From positions 496,001 to 560,000 of the forward strand of contig CBFFRQ010000053.1 of the NCBI GenBank assembly GCA_965644315.1: a stretch of DNA of 64,000 nucleotides. Reading direction: 5' to 3'. Positions 50,143 to 60,329 of the stretch are shown in pieces. Under the pieces are notes generated by a model, which was not told the DNA's origin, ran no database searches, and worked only from the letters and a program-made list of their open reading frames with translations. The stretch comes from Caecitellus pseudoparvulus (taxonomy: Eukaryota > Bigyra: Bicosoecida). Within the stretch, counting starts at the first letter, position 1; the number at the start of each line of letters is the position of its first letter. The translations under genes and the position numbers were made by a program.

Positions 50143-52801
50143 ATGGACCCCATAGCGGCGCCACTGGCTGTCATCGACAAGCTCTTTGAGCAAGCCGTGG
50201 CCAGCGCAGGCGGCGGACTGCCCCCTGAGGACTTTGGCGTGGAAGGGCACTTCAAGAGCTTGATCAATGATGGCAACTTCGCCCACGTGAGCACGCACGG
50301 CGCGGCTGGTCCACCCTGCGGCATTTGAACGGCGAGCGACACACACGCCAACACAGGTGCCCCTCGTGACCAAGGGCCGCATGGACTTCGGGAAGCTGGC
50401 ACCAGGCACACTAGTGCGGTATCGGGGCATGGTGCAGGACACCTTTGACGTGGAGTTCTACCCCACTGCGTACCGGGTGCAGGACGGTCAAGGCAGTGCG
50501 TGGCTGGGTTGCCAGTGACACAGGCAGGACAGCCTGCTCAGCACACACGCTCCGCCGCCCGCAGACACCAAGCTGGTGAACGCCAAGTACCATGACGACC
50601 TTGACATTCCCGATGGGTGCACTGCAGAGGAGGTGGGGAAGGGCAGCCGGTGCGTGCTTGCGGAAATTGAGCCGAGCACCTGGCGCAGCTGACACGCAGC
50701 TGCTCCACGCCTCGCGCGGCTGCCACGATGGCGCCCCAGACGTTCACATCCCACCAACTCCCCACTGCGCAGAATCCCCGTGTACCTCGTCCCCATTCCC
50801 GGGCACACACACTGGGCCAGGGCCGAGGCGGGGTTGCTGGACGCGCCGGTCCAGGCCGCTGGCGCCTCCCGCGCCCGCAAGCGCAGAGCAGCTGTCCTGG
50901 AGGGGGAGGAGCAGGGCGGCCCGGACGCGGAGGGGGATGATGCTGAGGCGGGAGATGCCCAGCTAGAGGGCGACAGCAGCGGCGGCGGCGGCGCTGAGGA
51001 TGCCGCCAAGCGTGCCAAGGTGGTGGCCCCCGCCGCCTCAGCTGCCGCTGCAGGCGAGGGCGGGGCCGGCGGCCTCCTGGCCACGTCAGGTCGGGCCCAG
51101 GCCCTGGGCGCGACGGACGCAGAGGCCAACAGTACAGAGCCCATGCACCACGCGGCGGAGGTGGCGCGGCACAACCCGCTGCCCGACACGCCCGGCATGC
51201 CCGCCCTGGTTCGCATGGCGTCGGGCAACCAGCCCCTGCTGGTGGGGGACATGGTGGAGGTGTACGGCATCCTCAGCTCCGCCCCGGACGCGAGCCTGGT
51301 GGGGGCCGGCGTGCCCCAGGAGGGCGACACGCCGGAGGAGGCCGCCATGCGAGCCGCGTGGGCCATGGACCGGGAGACGGCGGCCAAGCGCCCCTCGGCA
51401 TCCCTCGTCGTGCGCCTGACGGGGCTGCTGTACCGCAAGCTGAACCCGTCAGAGCCCATGCTGCGGGTGCCTCTGCAGCGCCCCGGCGCCTTTCGCCTGC
51501 GGGGCACGACGGAGCACGAGGTGGCGGCGGCAGTGGCGGCAGGAGGAGGGGGGGGAGGGGGGGATGCGGCCGCCGCCACCAAGGCAGCTGAGGCAGCCTT
51601 GCAGCGGGAGATGGGTGACACGCAGGAGTGGCAGGCAGCAGCCAGCACTGCGCTGACGGGGTGGCTGCCGACGCTGGGGGTGCCCCTCATGCAATTGCGC
51701 AGCAAGTGCGTGGAGTACTTCGCCGCCGTCCTGGGCGGCGATGCCCTCGCAGGGGAGTGGGTGTTGCTGCACCTGCTGTCCGGAGTCACCACCCGCGTTG
51801 GCGGCAACGCAGTGGGCACGCTGCACTTGAACATCACGGGGTGCCCAGATGCGTCCGGCAGCGCCCCGACAACGCCTGCCCCTGGGGGCGGCCCCCCCTC
51901 CGCGGAGCCCCCCACTTGTGCGCCCATGCCGCCCGGCACACTCGTGTCCCACCTGTCCCCCACAGGCCGCGCCGTGCACGAGCGGGTGGCAGCGGTGCTG
52001 CCACGTGCCGCCGCCCTGCCCCTCACCATCGCCCACCTGAACGCGCTGCTGCTGTTCCCACGCAAGGACTACGTGACGAACCGCCTGCTGGCGGGTGCGC
52101 TGCAGGCGCCGCCGGGGACACAGTACGTCCTGGACGAGACGGTCATGCGGGGGGGCACGCTGCTGCCTCGAGGCATCGACAACCACCGCGCGCTGTCCGA
52201 GATGCTGGCGTCGGGCACTCTCGCGTATGACTTCGGGTACTTCCCTCAGGCGTTCAACGTGGACCTGCCCACACTCATCCTGTCGCACACTCGCTCCCTC
52301 TTCACAACCGACGCTGAGCTGCCGCTGGACCCCGGCGCAGCGACGAGGCTGGCGGCGGCGGGTGGGCCCACCCCCCCCGCCCCCGAGCCCGGCCTCATCC
52401 AGGCCGCCCGTGTCTACCTCGCCTGTGCACGGGCCCTGCCGTATCAGTTGGAGGGCGGCATGGAAGCACGGGTGGGGGCGGACTGGACCACCGCCCGGGG
52501 GGCCAACCCCAAGCTGGTGGCGGGAGACCTGCACCGCTGGCTCACCCTGGCCCGCCTGGTGTCTGTGTCGTGTGGCGAGGGCACCCTCACCCCCACGCAC
52601 TGGGCGGCGGCGCTGGCGCTGGAGGATGCGCGCCTGAAACGCATCACGGCAGCGGGGCCGGTGGAGGACCCACGCCGCCCCGCGGAACCCGCCTCTCCCT
52701 CCATGCCCGCTGCCAGCGGCGGCCCCACCACAGGCGCCTCGACGCAGGGCACAGCCGGGTCGAGGCGAGCAGGGGGTGGCGGAGGGCTGCCTTCCGTGTG
52801 A
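50143..52801 (+). CDS. MCMBP: Mini-chromosome maintenance complex-binding protein (MCMBP/ETG1)
   Basis: Exons 50143-50286, 50357-50495, 50565-50649 and 50773-52801 give 798 residues. Splices were set by phase and by the MCMBP pattern: VPLVTKGRMDFGKLAPGTLVRYRGMVQDTFDVEFYPTAYRV is shared by exon 2, then QGNTKLVNAKYHDD, then RIPVYLVPIPGHTHW. Further hallmarks: LLVGDMVEVYGILS, AVGTLHLNITGCP, FPRKDYVTNRLLAGALQ, YVLDETVMRGG, DYDF-like AYDFGYFPQAFNVDLP, and DLHRWLTLARLVSVS near the end. MCMBP binds MCM2-7 and helps assemble or unload the replicative helicase; in plants ETG1 also supports sister cohesion. A low-complexity insert (about 50850-51200) separates the two halves. Second and third introns begin GTGCGTG. 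Confidence 0.92.
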
Positions 52802-52994
52802 GTGGCGCGGCTGCCACTGGTTGGCCAGGGGTCAGCTTGGCACAATAATCCACCCACCCACATGTGCACTATCGCTTCCGGGCATCGCGCACGCCCTGCA
52901 CTCGCTGTGGCCCATGCTGTGCGAGCTGCCTCGCTAGCCAGCCTGCGGAAATTGCTTGCACCTCTTCCTGCCTGCGCCGGCACGCCCTGCACAC

Positions 52995-55900
52995 ATGGCG
53001 TCGGGACAGGCGCCGCCCAGGGCACAGGCCGCCATCCAGAAGGCCATTGAGTCCCTGGCCAAGCCCGAGTTCCTGCCTGCTGTCGCAGATGTGCGTGCGC
53101 AGCGTGCGCGTGCCTGGCTGGCTGGCCCCCTCGACGCACCACACCGCACCTCGTTTGCAGGCGCTCAACGCGTGCGCCGCCGCGGGGCCCGAGGTGGGCA
53201 CTGGCATCTTCAACGCCTTTTGGAGCCACGTGCAGTCCTCTCGCAAGGCAGGGCGCCATGTCGCCGACAAGGAGCGTGCGGCACTGCTGCGGTACCTCCT
53301 CGCCGCGGCTGGCGGCATGGGCCTGCTGCACCCGTCCGACCCTGCCGTGCGACCAGGCCAGCGCGACCAGGCGCCGCCCCCCGACACCTCCTTCCTGGAC
53401 AACTGGCACACCTTCACCCTGGCCTCCCTGCCTTCCAACCGCCGCTCCCTTCGTGCCGCCTTGCACCGCTTCGTGCCCATGCTCATGCTGCACGACACCA
53501 ACTTCGCGGGGGCGCTGCTGGCGGAGCGTTTCCACTCGGTGGGCCGGGGGGGCGGCGGCGGAGGGGGCGCGCCCCGCCGACCGCCCTCTGCAAGTGACTC
53601 CCTGGACACAGCCCTGGGCCTGTCCCTGCTGCCGCCGGGTCTGGCGGGGCAAGGCCTGCCTGGATCGGGGTCCCCCCTGCCCCCCCTCCGCCCTGAGGCA
53701 CCCCCCCCCTGCAAGCATGCCAGACACCGGTGGCGGCGGCGGCGGCGGCGGCCTGGAGGCGGCTGCCGCACACACCCTCGTGCAGCAGCTGCTGCAGCCC
53801 GCCAGCGCCGGCGTGAACGACTCGTTCCTCTCCATCCTGCGGCGCTACGGGGGGCAGCGCCCAGGGCAGCTCATTCAATTGCTCAGCAAATACCTGAGGT
53901 CCTCCACCACCCGGTACGCCGCCCTGGGGGTGCTGTTCCGCCTGCTCACGGGGCGGCCCACGGGGCTGGAGCTGGCACTCACCCTGGGTCCGCCTGCCCT
54001 CCCACACCTCATCTCTGCGCTGCACAGCAGCACGGCGGCGGTGGCGGAGGGCGTGCTGGCGGCGGCGGGGGTGGATGTGCTGTCCACGGGTGGCAGCTCT
54101 GCCTCGGGCCTGCGGGGGGGGGAGGGCGGTGCGGGCGCCGGCTCCCGCGGACAGCGCCTGCCGTCAGACGACAGTGCCCTGCCGACGCGCCGACCTCACC
54201 GCTGGCGCCAGGCCAGTGAGCCCCCCGTGCCCTCCAAGGCGTTGTTGCAGGGTCTGCGGCAGGCAGCGGGTGGTGGTGGGGGGGGTGCCGGCGCGGCCCC
54301 CTCCACGGACCCCCCGTCCACCCCCCCCCTGTCGTCTCCCCCCACCGTGACCTCCTTCAGCGCGGGTATCCGGGCTCTCGTCGCGGAGCCCACTGCAGCG
54401 CTGGGCGTGCCGCAGTACCACCTCTCCTGCACAGCCCTGGCGGTGTGGGTGCTGGTGATCCTGGCCCCCGCCTGTCTGCCTGCTTTGACCCCCCACGCAC
54501 CCCCCTTCACACGCGCCATCACACGGGCAGGCGCCCTCACAGCCGTGCTCATGAGTTACTCGGGTCCAGGCAGCCGGACCCCCCCCCGCCAGCCCACCGA
54601 GGGGGGGGGTGAACCGGGCAGCGAGGGGGGGTACCCCTCCCTGGGCGAGCTGCAGGCGGGCCTGGCACACCTGGGCATGCACGATGCGTGTGTGGTGCTG
54701 CTGGGCACCGCCTTCGCCGCCTTCCCCCACACCACCCTGCCCGTGCTGCAGACAGCGGTGCATGACTTGCGAGGGGAGGTGGGCGCCGGTGCCACGGCAC
54801 CCCCCTCCCCTGCAGCAGACGCTTTCATCCTCTGGTGCGCCAAGGGCCTGGCGCCGGTGGCAGGGTCCGCCGTCGCGACGCTGTTGGACACGGACGCCTT
54901 TGAGGAGGGCTCTGCCTCCCGCTGGACCTTCGTGGACCAGGGCAAGTGGTACTTGGACCTCCTGCACAGCTTGACGTGGGGGCAGGTGCAGGTGGAGCGG
55001 CAAGGCAAGGGCGGACGGCGGTCCAAGACAGTGTACAGTGACAGCAGCGGGGGGGAGGGAGAGGTGGCGGCGCCTGTGGTGGCGCCTGCGGCGGAGCAGG
55101 GGGCCGAGGGCGGCGACACGTTTCACGGCGACGCCGGGCATGGCGAGCGGCAGGAGGCGCGTGTGGCAGCGGTGGGCGGCGGCAGCACAGACGCAGAGAG
55201 CATTGCAGTGAGCGTGGAGGCGGCAGACGCTCTGGAGGGGGACCCCCTGCGGGCGCAGTGGAACCGTTTCCTCATGGCGTCACACGTGAAGGTGCGGAAT
55301 GTGATCACGGCAACGCTGCGCAAGTACTTGAGCACGGAGCAGCGCGAGCAGCCACAAGGGCGAGCAGAGGACGCAGCAGCTTCCACACCACTGGAGGAGG
55401 TGTTCTACCCGCCTGGCCTGCCGCGCAACAACGTGCCCCTGCTCATGCACGAGTTGGCGTTTGAGCGGCACCTGCGCCAGCTGCAAACGCGCCGCACCCG
55501 TGCCGTGCAGGAGGAAGCCACCCGCCTGGCGACGTCTGCACAGTCCCTTGCAGCCATGCAACACCGCGTGGAGCAGCTGACGCGGGAGTGTGCCGCTCTG
55601 CGAGCGCAGGTGCAGGAGCGTGACGAGGAGCTGGCTAACGCACGAGCCGGGGCCGCTGCGACAGCTGCCGCGCTGGCAGACGCGGAGAGCAAGGCGTTTG
55701 AGCCGGCTGCAGAGCCCGAACCCGCCCTTCCATCACCAATTCTACCCATTGAGCCGCCCAGCGCCCCGGCCGCCGCGGACAGTGCCGCTGGCGACGATGG
55801 CGAGCTGTCGCGCCTGCGTGCGGAAGTGGGCATGTTGCGCACGGCACTGCAGGACGCCAGGGGCGACTTGGCGCGGTGGGCGGAGTATGAGCACGTTGTG

Positions 55901-56206
55901 CTGAGCCCGCTCAAGGCGTTTGCAGCGGAGAATGGGCTGGTGATCAAGGATTTGGCGCCGGGCGTGCCGCCGGGTGCTGCGTCCCCCGCCTGGGCAGGCG
56001 GCGACAGGGCTCGGCGGGGCTCGGACATTGGCTTGGCAGGCACGCCTGCCTCCTCCAGTGGCGGCAGCAGGCGGGCGGGCATGTCCACCTCCTCCGTGGC
56101 CCTGCAGACGCCGGGGCGGGAAGGCAGCGTCGGCACCAGCACCCCTGCCTCAGCTGCCGAGCGCATGCTGAAGGGCCTCGGCCGCATGGGGGGGTTCCTG
56201 GGGTGA
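52995..56206 (+). CDS. TSC1: Hamartin (TSC1)-like protein
   Basis: Proposed exons 52995-53090, 53161-53638 and 53724-56206 give 1,018 residues. The second junction is uncertain: reading frames change across a C-rich stretch, and the best fit is an 85-nt intron with a weak donor (GTCTGG); a homopolymer error is the alternative. The N-terminal half is helical, with SFLSILRRYGG, LLSKYLRSSTTRYAALGVLF and LPHLISALHSST lining up with the HEAT-like core of hamartin, then CTALAVWVLVILAP and HLGMHDACVVLLGTAFAAFP. After a linker comes LLMHELAFERHLRQLQTRR, like the start of the hamartin coiled coil, then a long coiled coil (55500-55900). Hamartin with tuberin and TBC1D7 inhibits Rheb and so TORC1. Similarity was judged by eye and is moderate. 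Confidence 0.55.
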
Positions 56207-56216
56207 GGCTGGGGGA

Positions 56217-56230
56217 CAGTGCATGCATGC
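56217..56230. other. GTGCATGCATGC element after the TSC1-like stop
   Basis: About 12 nt after the stop at 56206 the sequence is GTGCATGCATGCC, which contains ATGCAT with alternating purine/pyrimidine. It resembles the AATGCATT elements at other gene ends but lacks their flanking A and T. It may be a variant or chance. Confidence 0.25.
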
Positions 56231-56412
56231 CAGCCCGCCGTGGCAGGGTGGTGCGAGCTTGGCGTCGCGCTGCCGCGCTCGCTGCAACGATGCCTGGACG
56301 CAGCCTTGCGCTCGCGCCAGGCCAATTCACAACACACGCGCATCACGCTGAAGTGCCAACCCGGGCCACATGTGCAGGCGTGCTTTGCGTTGCTTGCAGC
56401 CCCCCTCGTGCC

Positions 56413-57290
56413 ATGGCACGCTTCGTCATGGCGGCCCTGGCCCTGGCGGCCTGTGCTGCCAGCGCCAACGCTCTGTTCTTCTACGTTGTGGAAGGGCAGC
56501 AGCGGTGCTTCATTGAGGAGGTGCCTGCTGACACGCTGGTCATTTCTACGTACCAGAACCCCGACTTCAAGCCGTACGGCGACCCCGGCTTCACAGAGAC
56601 TGTGTGTGGCCGCGAGCGGATATTGACGCGGCTGGTGTGAAACGCCGTTGCCCCATCACCTCCCGCCACAGGGCATTAGGGCCATGGTCACCGACCCCAC
56701 TGGAGCTGTCGTGCTGCAGAAGATGACCAACAAGCAGGTGCGAGGCGACCAGGGCCGCTCGCTGCCTGCTGCAGGCGTCACTGTGCCACCTTGCCCAACG
56801 TCCGCAGGGCCGCTTCGCCTTCACATCTGTGGCTGGCGGCGAGCACATGCTGTGCCTGAGCACCAACAACACACGGTGGTTCGGGACTCCCCGCAAGTTT
56901 GTGAGTGGCGCGCTGCCGTGGATGCGGCTGCGGCGGCGGCATGGCTTCCCTCGGCTGGCACGGCACACCCTGCCCCTTCGCACACCTGCGCAGAAGTTCG
57001 ACCTGCGCGTGGACGTGGGGGAGACCACCATTGACTACACGGAGGTGGCGAAGAAGGAGCACCTGAGCAGCCTGGAGGTGGAGATTCGCCGCCTGAACAA
57101 CAAGGCCAAGGACATCATGTCCCAGCAGGCGTACCAGCGCGAGCGGGAGATTTCCTTCCGCGACACAGCCGAGTCAACCAACGCACGGGTGCAGTGGTGG
57201 TCCATCGGCCAGACGGTCATCATGATCGCCTCTGCCACGTGGCAGGTGCTGCACTTGAAGGACTACTTCCGCAAGAAGAAGATCGTGTGA
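56413..57290 (+). CDS. p24/TMED family cargo receptor
   Basis: Exons 56413-56601, 56672-56737, 56808-56900 and 56994-57290, all phase 0, give 214 residues. A signal peptide (RFVMAALALAACAASANA) is followed by a GOLD domain with FFYVVEGQQRCFIEEVP and HMLCLSTNNTRWF, supplying the two conserved cysteines. A luminal coiled coil (KKEHLSSLEVEIRRLNNKAKDI), the conserved REREISFRDTAESTN and one membrane helix (VIMIASATWQVLHL) follow. The tail YFRKKKIV ends in KKxx, a COPI-binding retrieval signal. Such proteins cycle between ER and Golgi and select cargo for COPII/COPI vesicles. The three introns sit in the first 580 bp. The stop is 9 bp from the convergent gene's stop, with AATGCATTC in the gap. Confidence 0.92.
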
Positions 57291-57292
57291 GC

Positions 57293-57301
57293 AATGCATT
57301 C
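57293..57301. terminator. AATGCATTC between convergent stops
   Basis: It starts 2 nt after the p24 TGA (57288-57290), and its last two bases fall within the stop codon (57302-57300) of the - strand gene. This is the second convergent junction with the palindrome. Confidence 0.5.
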
Positions 57302-58169
57302 AGCCTGGCACGCCTGGCCCTGCCGTCGCAGCGGCCGCTGCCACTGGCGCAGGCGCCACCGGCACGACGCTGGCGCCGGACCGGAACTCGCTTTGGGCAA
57401 TGAGCCAGGACTGTGTTGTGGGATGTTCTTGCAGGACGGAGGCCCACTGGAAGGGCACCTGCGTCGTGCCTGCCACCATGGTGCCAGTCACGCGCAGGAG
57501 GATGGTGAAACGCAGCATGGGCTCCTGGCCCTCAGCCTTGTGCAGCGTCAGCCCCAGCGGCTCCGTCGCGATGGCCAGGGAGTCTGTGAGGATGCCCGCC
57601 GACACCTCCATCACTGACGCCAGCAGGCTGCGGCAAAAGGCCTGCGTGTCACAGGCAGTGCCCTGGAAGGAGCAAGCGGCGGTGGGTGAGAAGAAATTCA
57701 GCAGCTGGTCTGCCACGGAGGGGGTTTGGGACACCGCCGCCGTGATGCCCAGCGTGGACTGCGCCACGGCGTTGCCCACCTCCGACGCCACCTTGGCCGC
57801 CAGCTCGTGGTGGTCAGGCAGCAGGCGGCCTGCATCCAGAGCTGCCTGGACCACTTCCTGGCGCCGAGTCAAGTTGCGCTCCTTGATGCGTTCCCGCTGC
57901 TCCTGTGCCTTGGAATCCAATTCCCTGCTTCGGCTCCCCCCTGACTGCACGCGGTCTCGCCCATGGGGCTCTTGGCTGGACTGCGAGCGCCGGGATGAGC
58001 GCCGCGTTTCGCTCCCGTTTCGGCGAGGCCGACTTGACGCTGCAGCTGCAGCGGCAGAGCCACTGGCTGCAGACTGCTCCTCCTTCTCCAAGTCCCGGGA
58101 GCGCCGTTCGACACGTTCCTTTCGTGCAGCGGCAGCTGCTGCGGCTGCCTCTTTCAGCCGTGCAGACAT
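57300..58169 (-). CDS. Uncharacterised protein with Arg/Ser-rich N-terminus
   Basis: From ATG at 58169 (MSARLKEAAAAAAAARKER) to TGA at 57300 is 289 residues, no intron seen. The first 110 residues are an Ala-rich helix, then an Arg/Ser/Glu-rich stretch (RRSSRRSQSSQ, KAQEQRERIKERNLTRRQEVV). The second half looks folded: LLPDHHELAAKVASEVGNAVAQ, LLNFFSPTAACSFQGTACDTQAFCRSLLASVMEVS, LGLTLHKAEGQEPMLRFTILLRVTG. Four cysteines lie in or near the middle part. I do not recognise the family. Confidence 0.6.
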   Translation of the reverse strand: MSARLKEAAAAAAAARKERVERRSRDLEKEEQSAASGSAAAAAASSRPRRNGSETRRSSRRSQSSQEPHGRDRVQSGGSRSRELDSKAQEQRERIKERNLTRRQEVVQAALDAGRLLPDHHELAAKVASEVGNAVAQSTLGITAAVSQTPSVADQLLNFFSPTAACSFQGTACDTQAFCRSLLASVMEVSAGILTDSLAIATEPLGLTLHKAEGQEPMLRFTILLRVTGTMVAGTTQVPFQWASVLQEHPTTQSWLIAQSEFRSGASVVPVAPAPVAAAAATAGPGVPG

Positions 58170-58673
58170 GTCCAGTCGGCCACGCAGGCTGGCTTGCGCA
58201 AGCAACTGCTGCAGGGCTCAGGGGCCAGGCAACACGCCAAGGGCAGTGAGACGCGTCACCCCACAGGCGAAGGGAGGGGTTCGTCCCACTCCTCCCCGTG
58301 CTCCGGCGAGCCGCAGCTGCCTGACGTGCGCTTATTTGGCTGAATTGTGCCTGGCGTGCGCTGGTTGCAACTCATCTTCGCTTTTTTGGCGCCTGTGTGG
58401 GTATGCAGCTCCTTGCGCAGTCACCCCCCTCCCTGGCATACACACCCAGCCCACACGTGTCAATTTCGAACACCCCCTCACCGCTCGCCACGCTCAGCGC
58501 CGCCAGCCGCCTCTTCGCACACCGTGAGCCGCACGCCAGCACCAGCGTCGGGGTTGAAGCAGCACACCGGCGGTCCACGCACGCGACCTGCAAGGCTCTG
58601 AGACGGGACCGGCCAGCGCGCAGTTGGTCGTCACCCGATTCCCCCCTGCAGCGAACATCACTGGCTGGCAGGC
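58170..58673. promoter_or_regulatory. Divergent intergenic region
   Basis: About 500 bp between divergent starts. A CTTTTTTGGCGCCTGTG stretch lies near 58380. No gene is supported; open frames here read through as low-complexity shadow sequence. Confidence 0.4.
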
Positions 58674-60286
58674 ATGGCAACTTCACGAGGTGTGTGCTGC
58701 CTGTGCCAGGTCGCTGCGACGCACCCCGCCTGCAGCTCCAACCCAGCCGTCCCTGCCGTGGAGCGGCAGCCTGCGGCGTCAGGGCACGCACGCCTCCACA
58801 CTGGCACTTCCTCCTCCTCACCCCCCCCTTCACAGCTCTCTTCTCGTCCAAGGTCGCTCCAGGGGTGCGCGCGGCCGAGGCAGGCTGCCTGCAGCTGCAG
58901 ACCGTGCAAGCACGCCCCCCACCCCCCTCGCAGGCACAGGAGGCCAAGGCCACCGGCAGCACGGAAGACGAGGACGCCTTCTTGAAGCGCATGGCCGACA
59001 CGGCGGACGCAGTGCGGCGGGGGGGCAGCGAGGCCCCCCTGTCTGACGCCGACCACCAAGCTGCCTTTGCCGCCCGGTCTGCCGTGGAGCAAGAGGTGAC
59101 CAAGGCGCTGGACACTGCCGTGCCGACGGACGGCGAGGTGGACGTGTACAACGCCCAGGTGGTGCCGGCGACAGCCCGGGACCGCAAGCGCATGTTGGCT
59201 GAGGAGGTGCTGCGCTTCAGGTGAGGAGCTGCAGTGCAGTTGCAGGCGCAGGCAGGCAAGTGCACGTGCGCTGCGCCGCTGCCACGCCACCGCAGGCAAA
59301 AGATCGAAGACGTGCAGGAAGAAGTAGAGCGCTTGCAGCTGTCCAACCGGGAGTTGATGAACAAGGTCATGACGGCGCAGGCGGACAACGACGACGCCCG
59401 CCTGCAGCTGGCCAAGAGCGAGGCTGCGCAGGAGACGGCGGAGCAGGCACTGTCCGACGCGCAGATCGAGCTGGACCGCGTGTCCAAGGACGCGACGGCC
59501 GCCGAGAGCGAGGTGGCGCGCCTGACAGCGGAGGTGTCGTCCACCAAGGCTGACATCGCGGCGGAGGAGGCGGCCATGGAGCGTGAGGAGGGGGAGCTGG
59601 CTGACCGCCTGGCGCGCATGGAGGCGGAAGCGCAGGAGCGGGAAGACGCCCTGCAGGCGGACATTGCCGCGGCACACTCCACCTTGGAGGCTGCCCGGGC
59701 GGAGGCGGTGGAGCTGGACTCCCGTCTGGCGGGGCATGCGGCGGTGGCGGCTGAGTCCACGCGCCTCCGGTCGGCCCTGGTGGCGGCCAAGGCGTGGAAC
59801 CTGCACAAGAGCCTGGTGAAGACCATCAAGGACAGCAAGGCGGAACAGGTGCGCCTGCAGGCCATCCTGGTGCACGCTCAGGAGCAGCGCGCCGAGTCCA
59901 TGACTGCCCTGGAGGGCGCTCGCTCAGAGCGCGACAAGCTGAAGGCACAGCTCAGCGCCGCCCTGGCTGCTGCCAGCACTGCTGAGTCAGCCGTCGCGTC
60001 GGCTCGTCGAGACATGGCGTACGCAGCCATTGAGTCGGGGTCGCCCCGGGGCAAGTCAGGGGGGGCGCTGACGCAGGGCGGCGAAACGCCGGCTCAAAGC
60101 CCGCCGACCGAGCAGGTGCGCCGGGAGCGGGGCGCCCTGACAGACGGCACGGAGGGCATGGCTGCGGAGATGGGCGAGTTGCGGGCCATGATGGCGGAGC
60201 TGCGCGCCAGCATGGACGAGGAGGTGCAGGTGCTGACGGCGGAAGCGAAGCATGCGCAGCAGCTGGCAGCACGCGCAGCGAAGTAG
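58674..60286 (+). CDS. Coiled-coil protein
   Basis: Proposed exons 58674-58689, 58836-59220 and 59296-60286 give 463 residues, all in phase. The second intron (GTGAGG..CCGCAG, 75 nt) is well supported: it joins AEEVLRFR to QKIEDVQEEVERLQLS. The first (146 nt) is less sure, and part of the second exon (about 58850-58930) could also be intronic. The rest is nearly all alpha-helical with heptads: LMNKVMTAQADNDDARLQL, ALSDAQIELDRVSKDATA, HKSLVKTIKDSKAEQVRLQ, ending ELRASMDEEVQVLTAEAKH. Such proteins are common in cytoskeleton, centrosome and vesicle tethering; nothing identifies this one. The stop lies 43 bp from the convergent RPP30 stop. Confidence 0.65.
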
Positions 60287-60312
60287 GGTGGGTGCCACAC
60301 CACGCCTCGGGC

Positions 60313-60321
60313 AATGCATTC
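60313..60321. terminator. AATGCATTC between convergent stops
   Basis: It lies 26 nt after the coiled-coil gene's stop (60286) and 9 nt beyond the RPP30 stop (60330, - strand). This is the third convergent junction with the palindrome. Confidence 0.5.
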
Positions 60322-60329
60322 ATGCGCCG

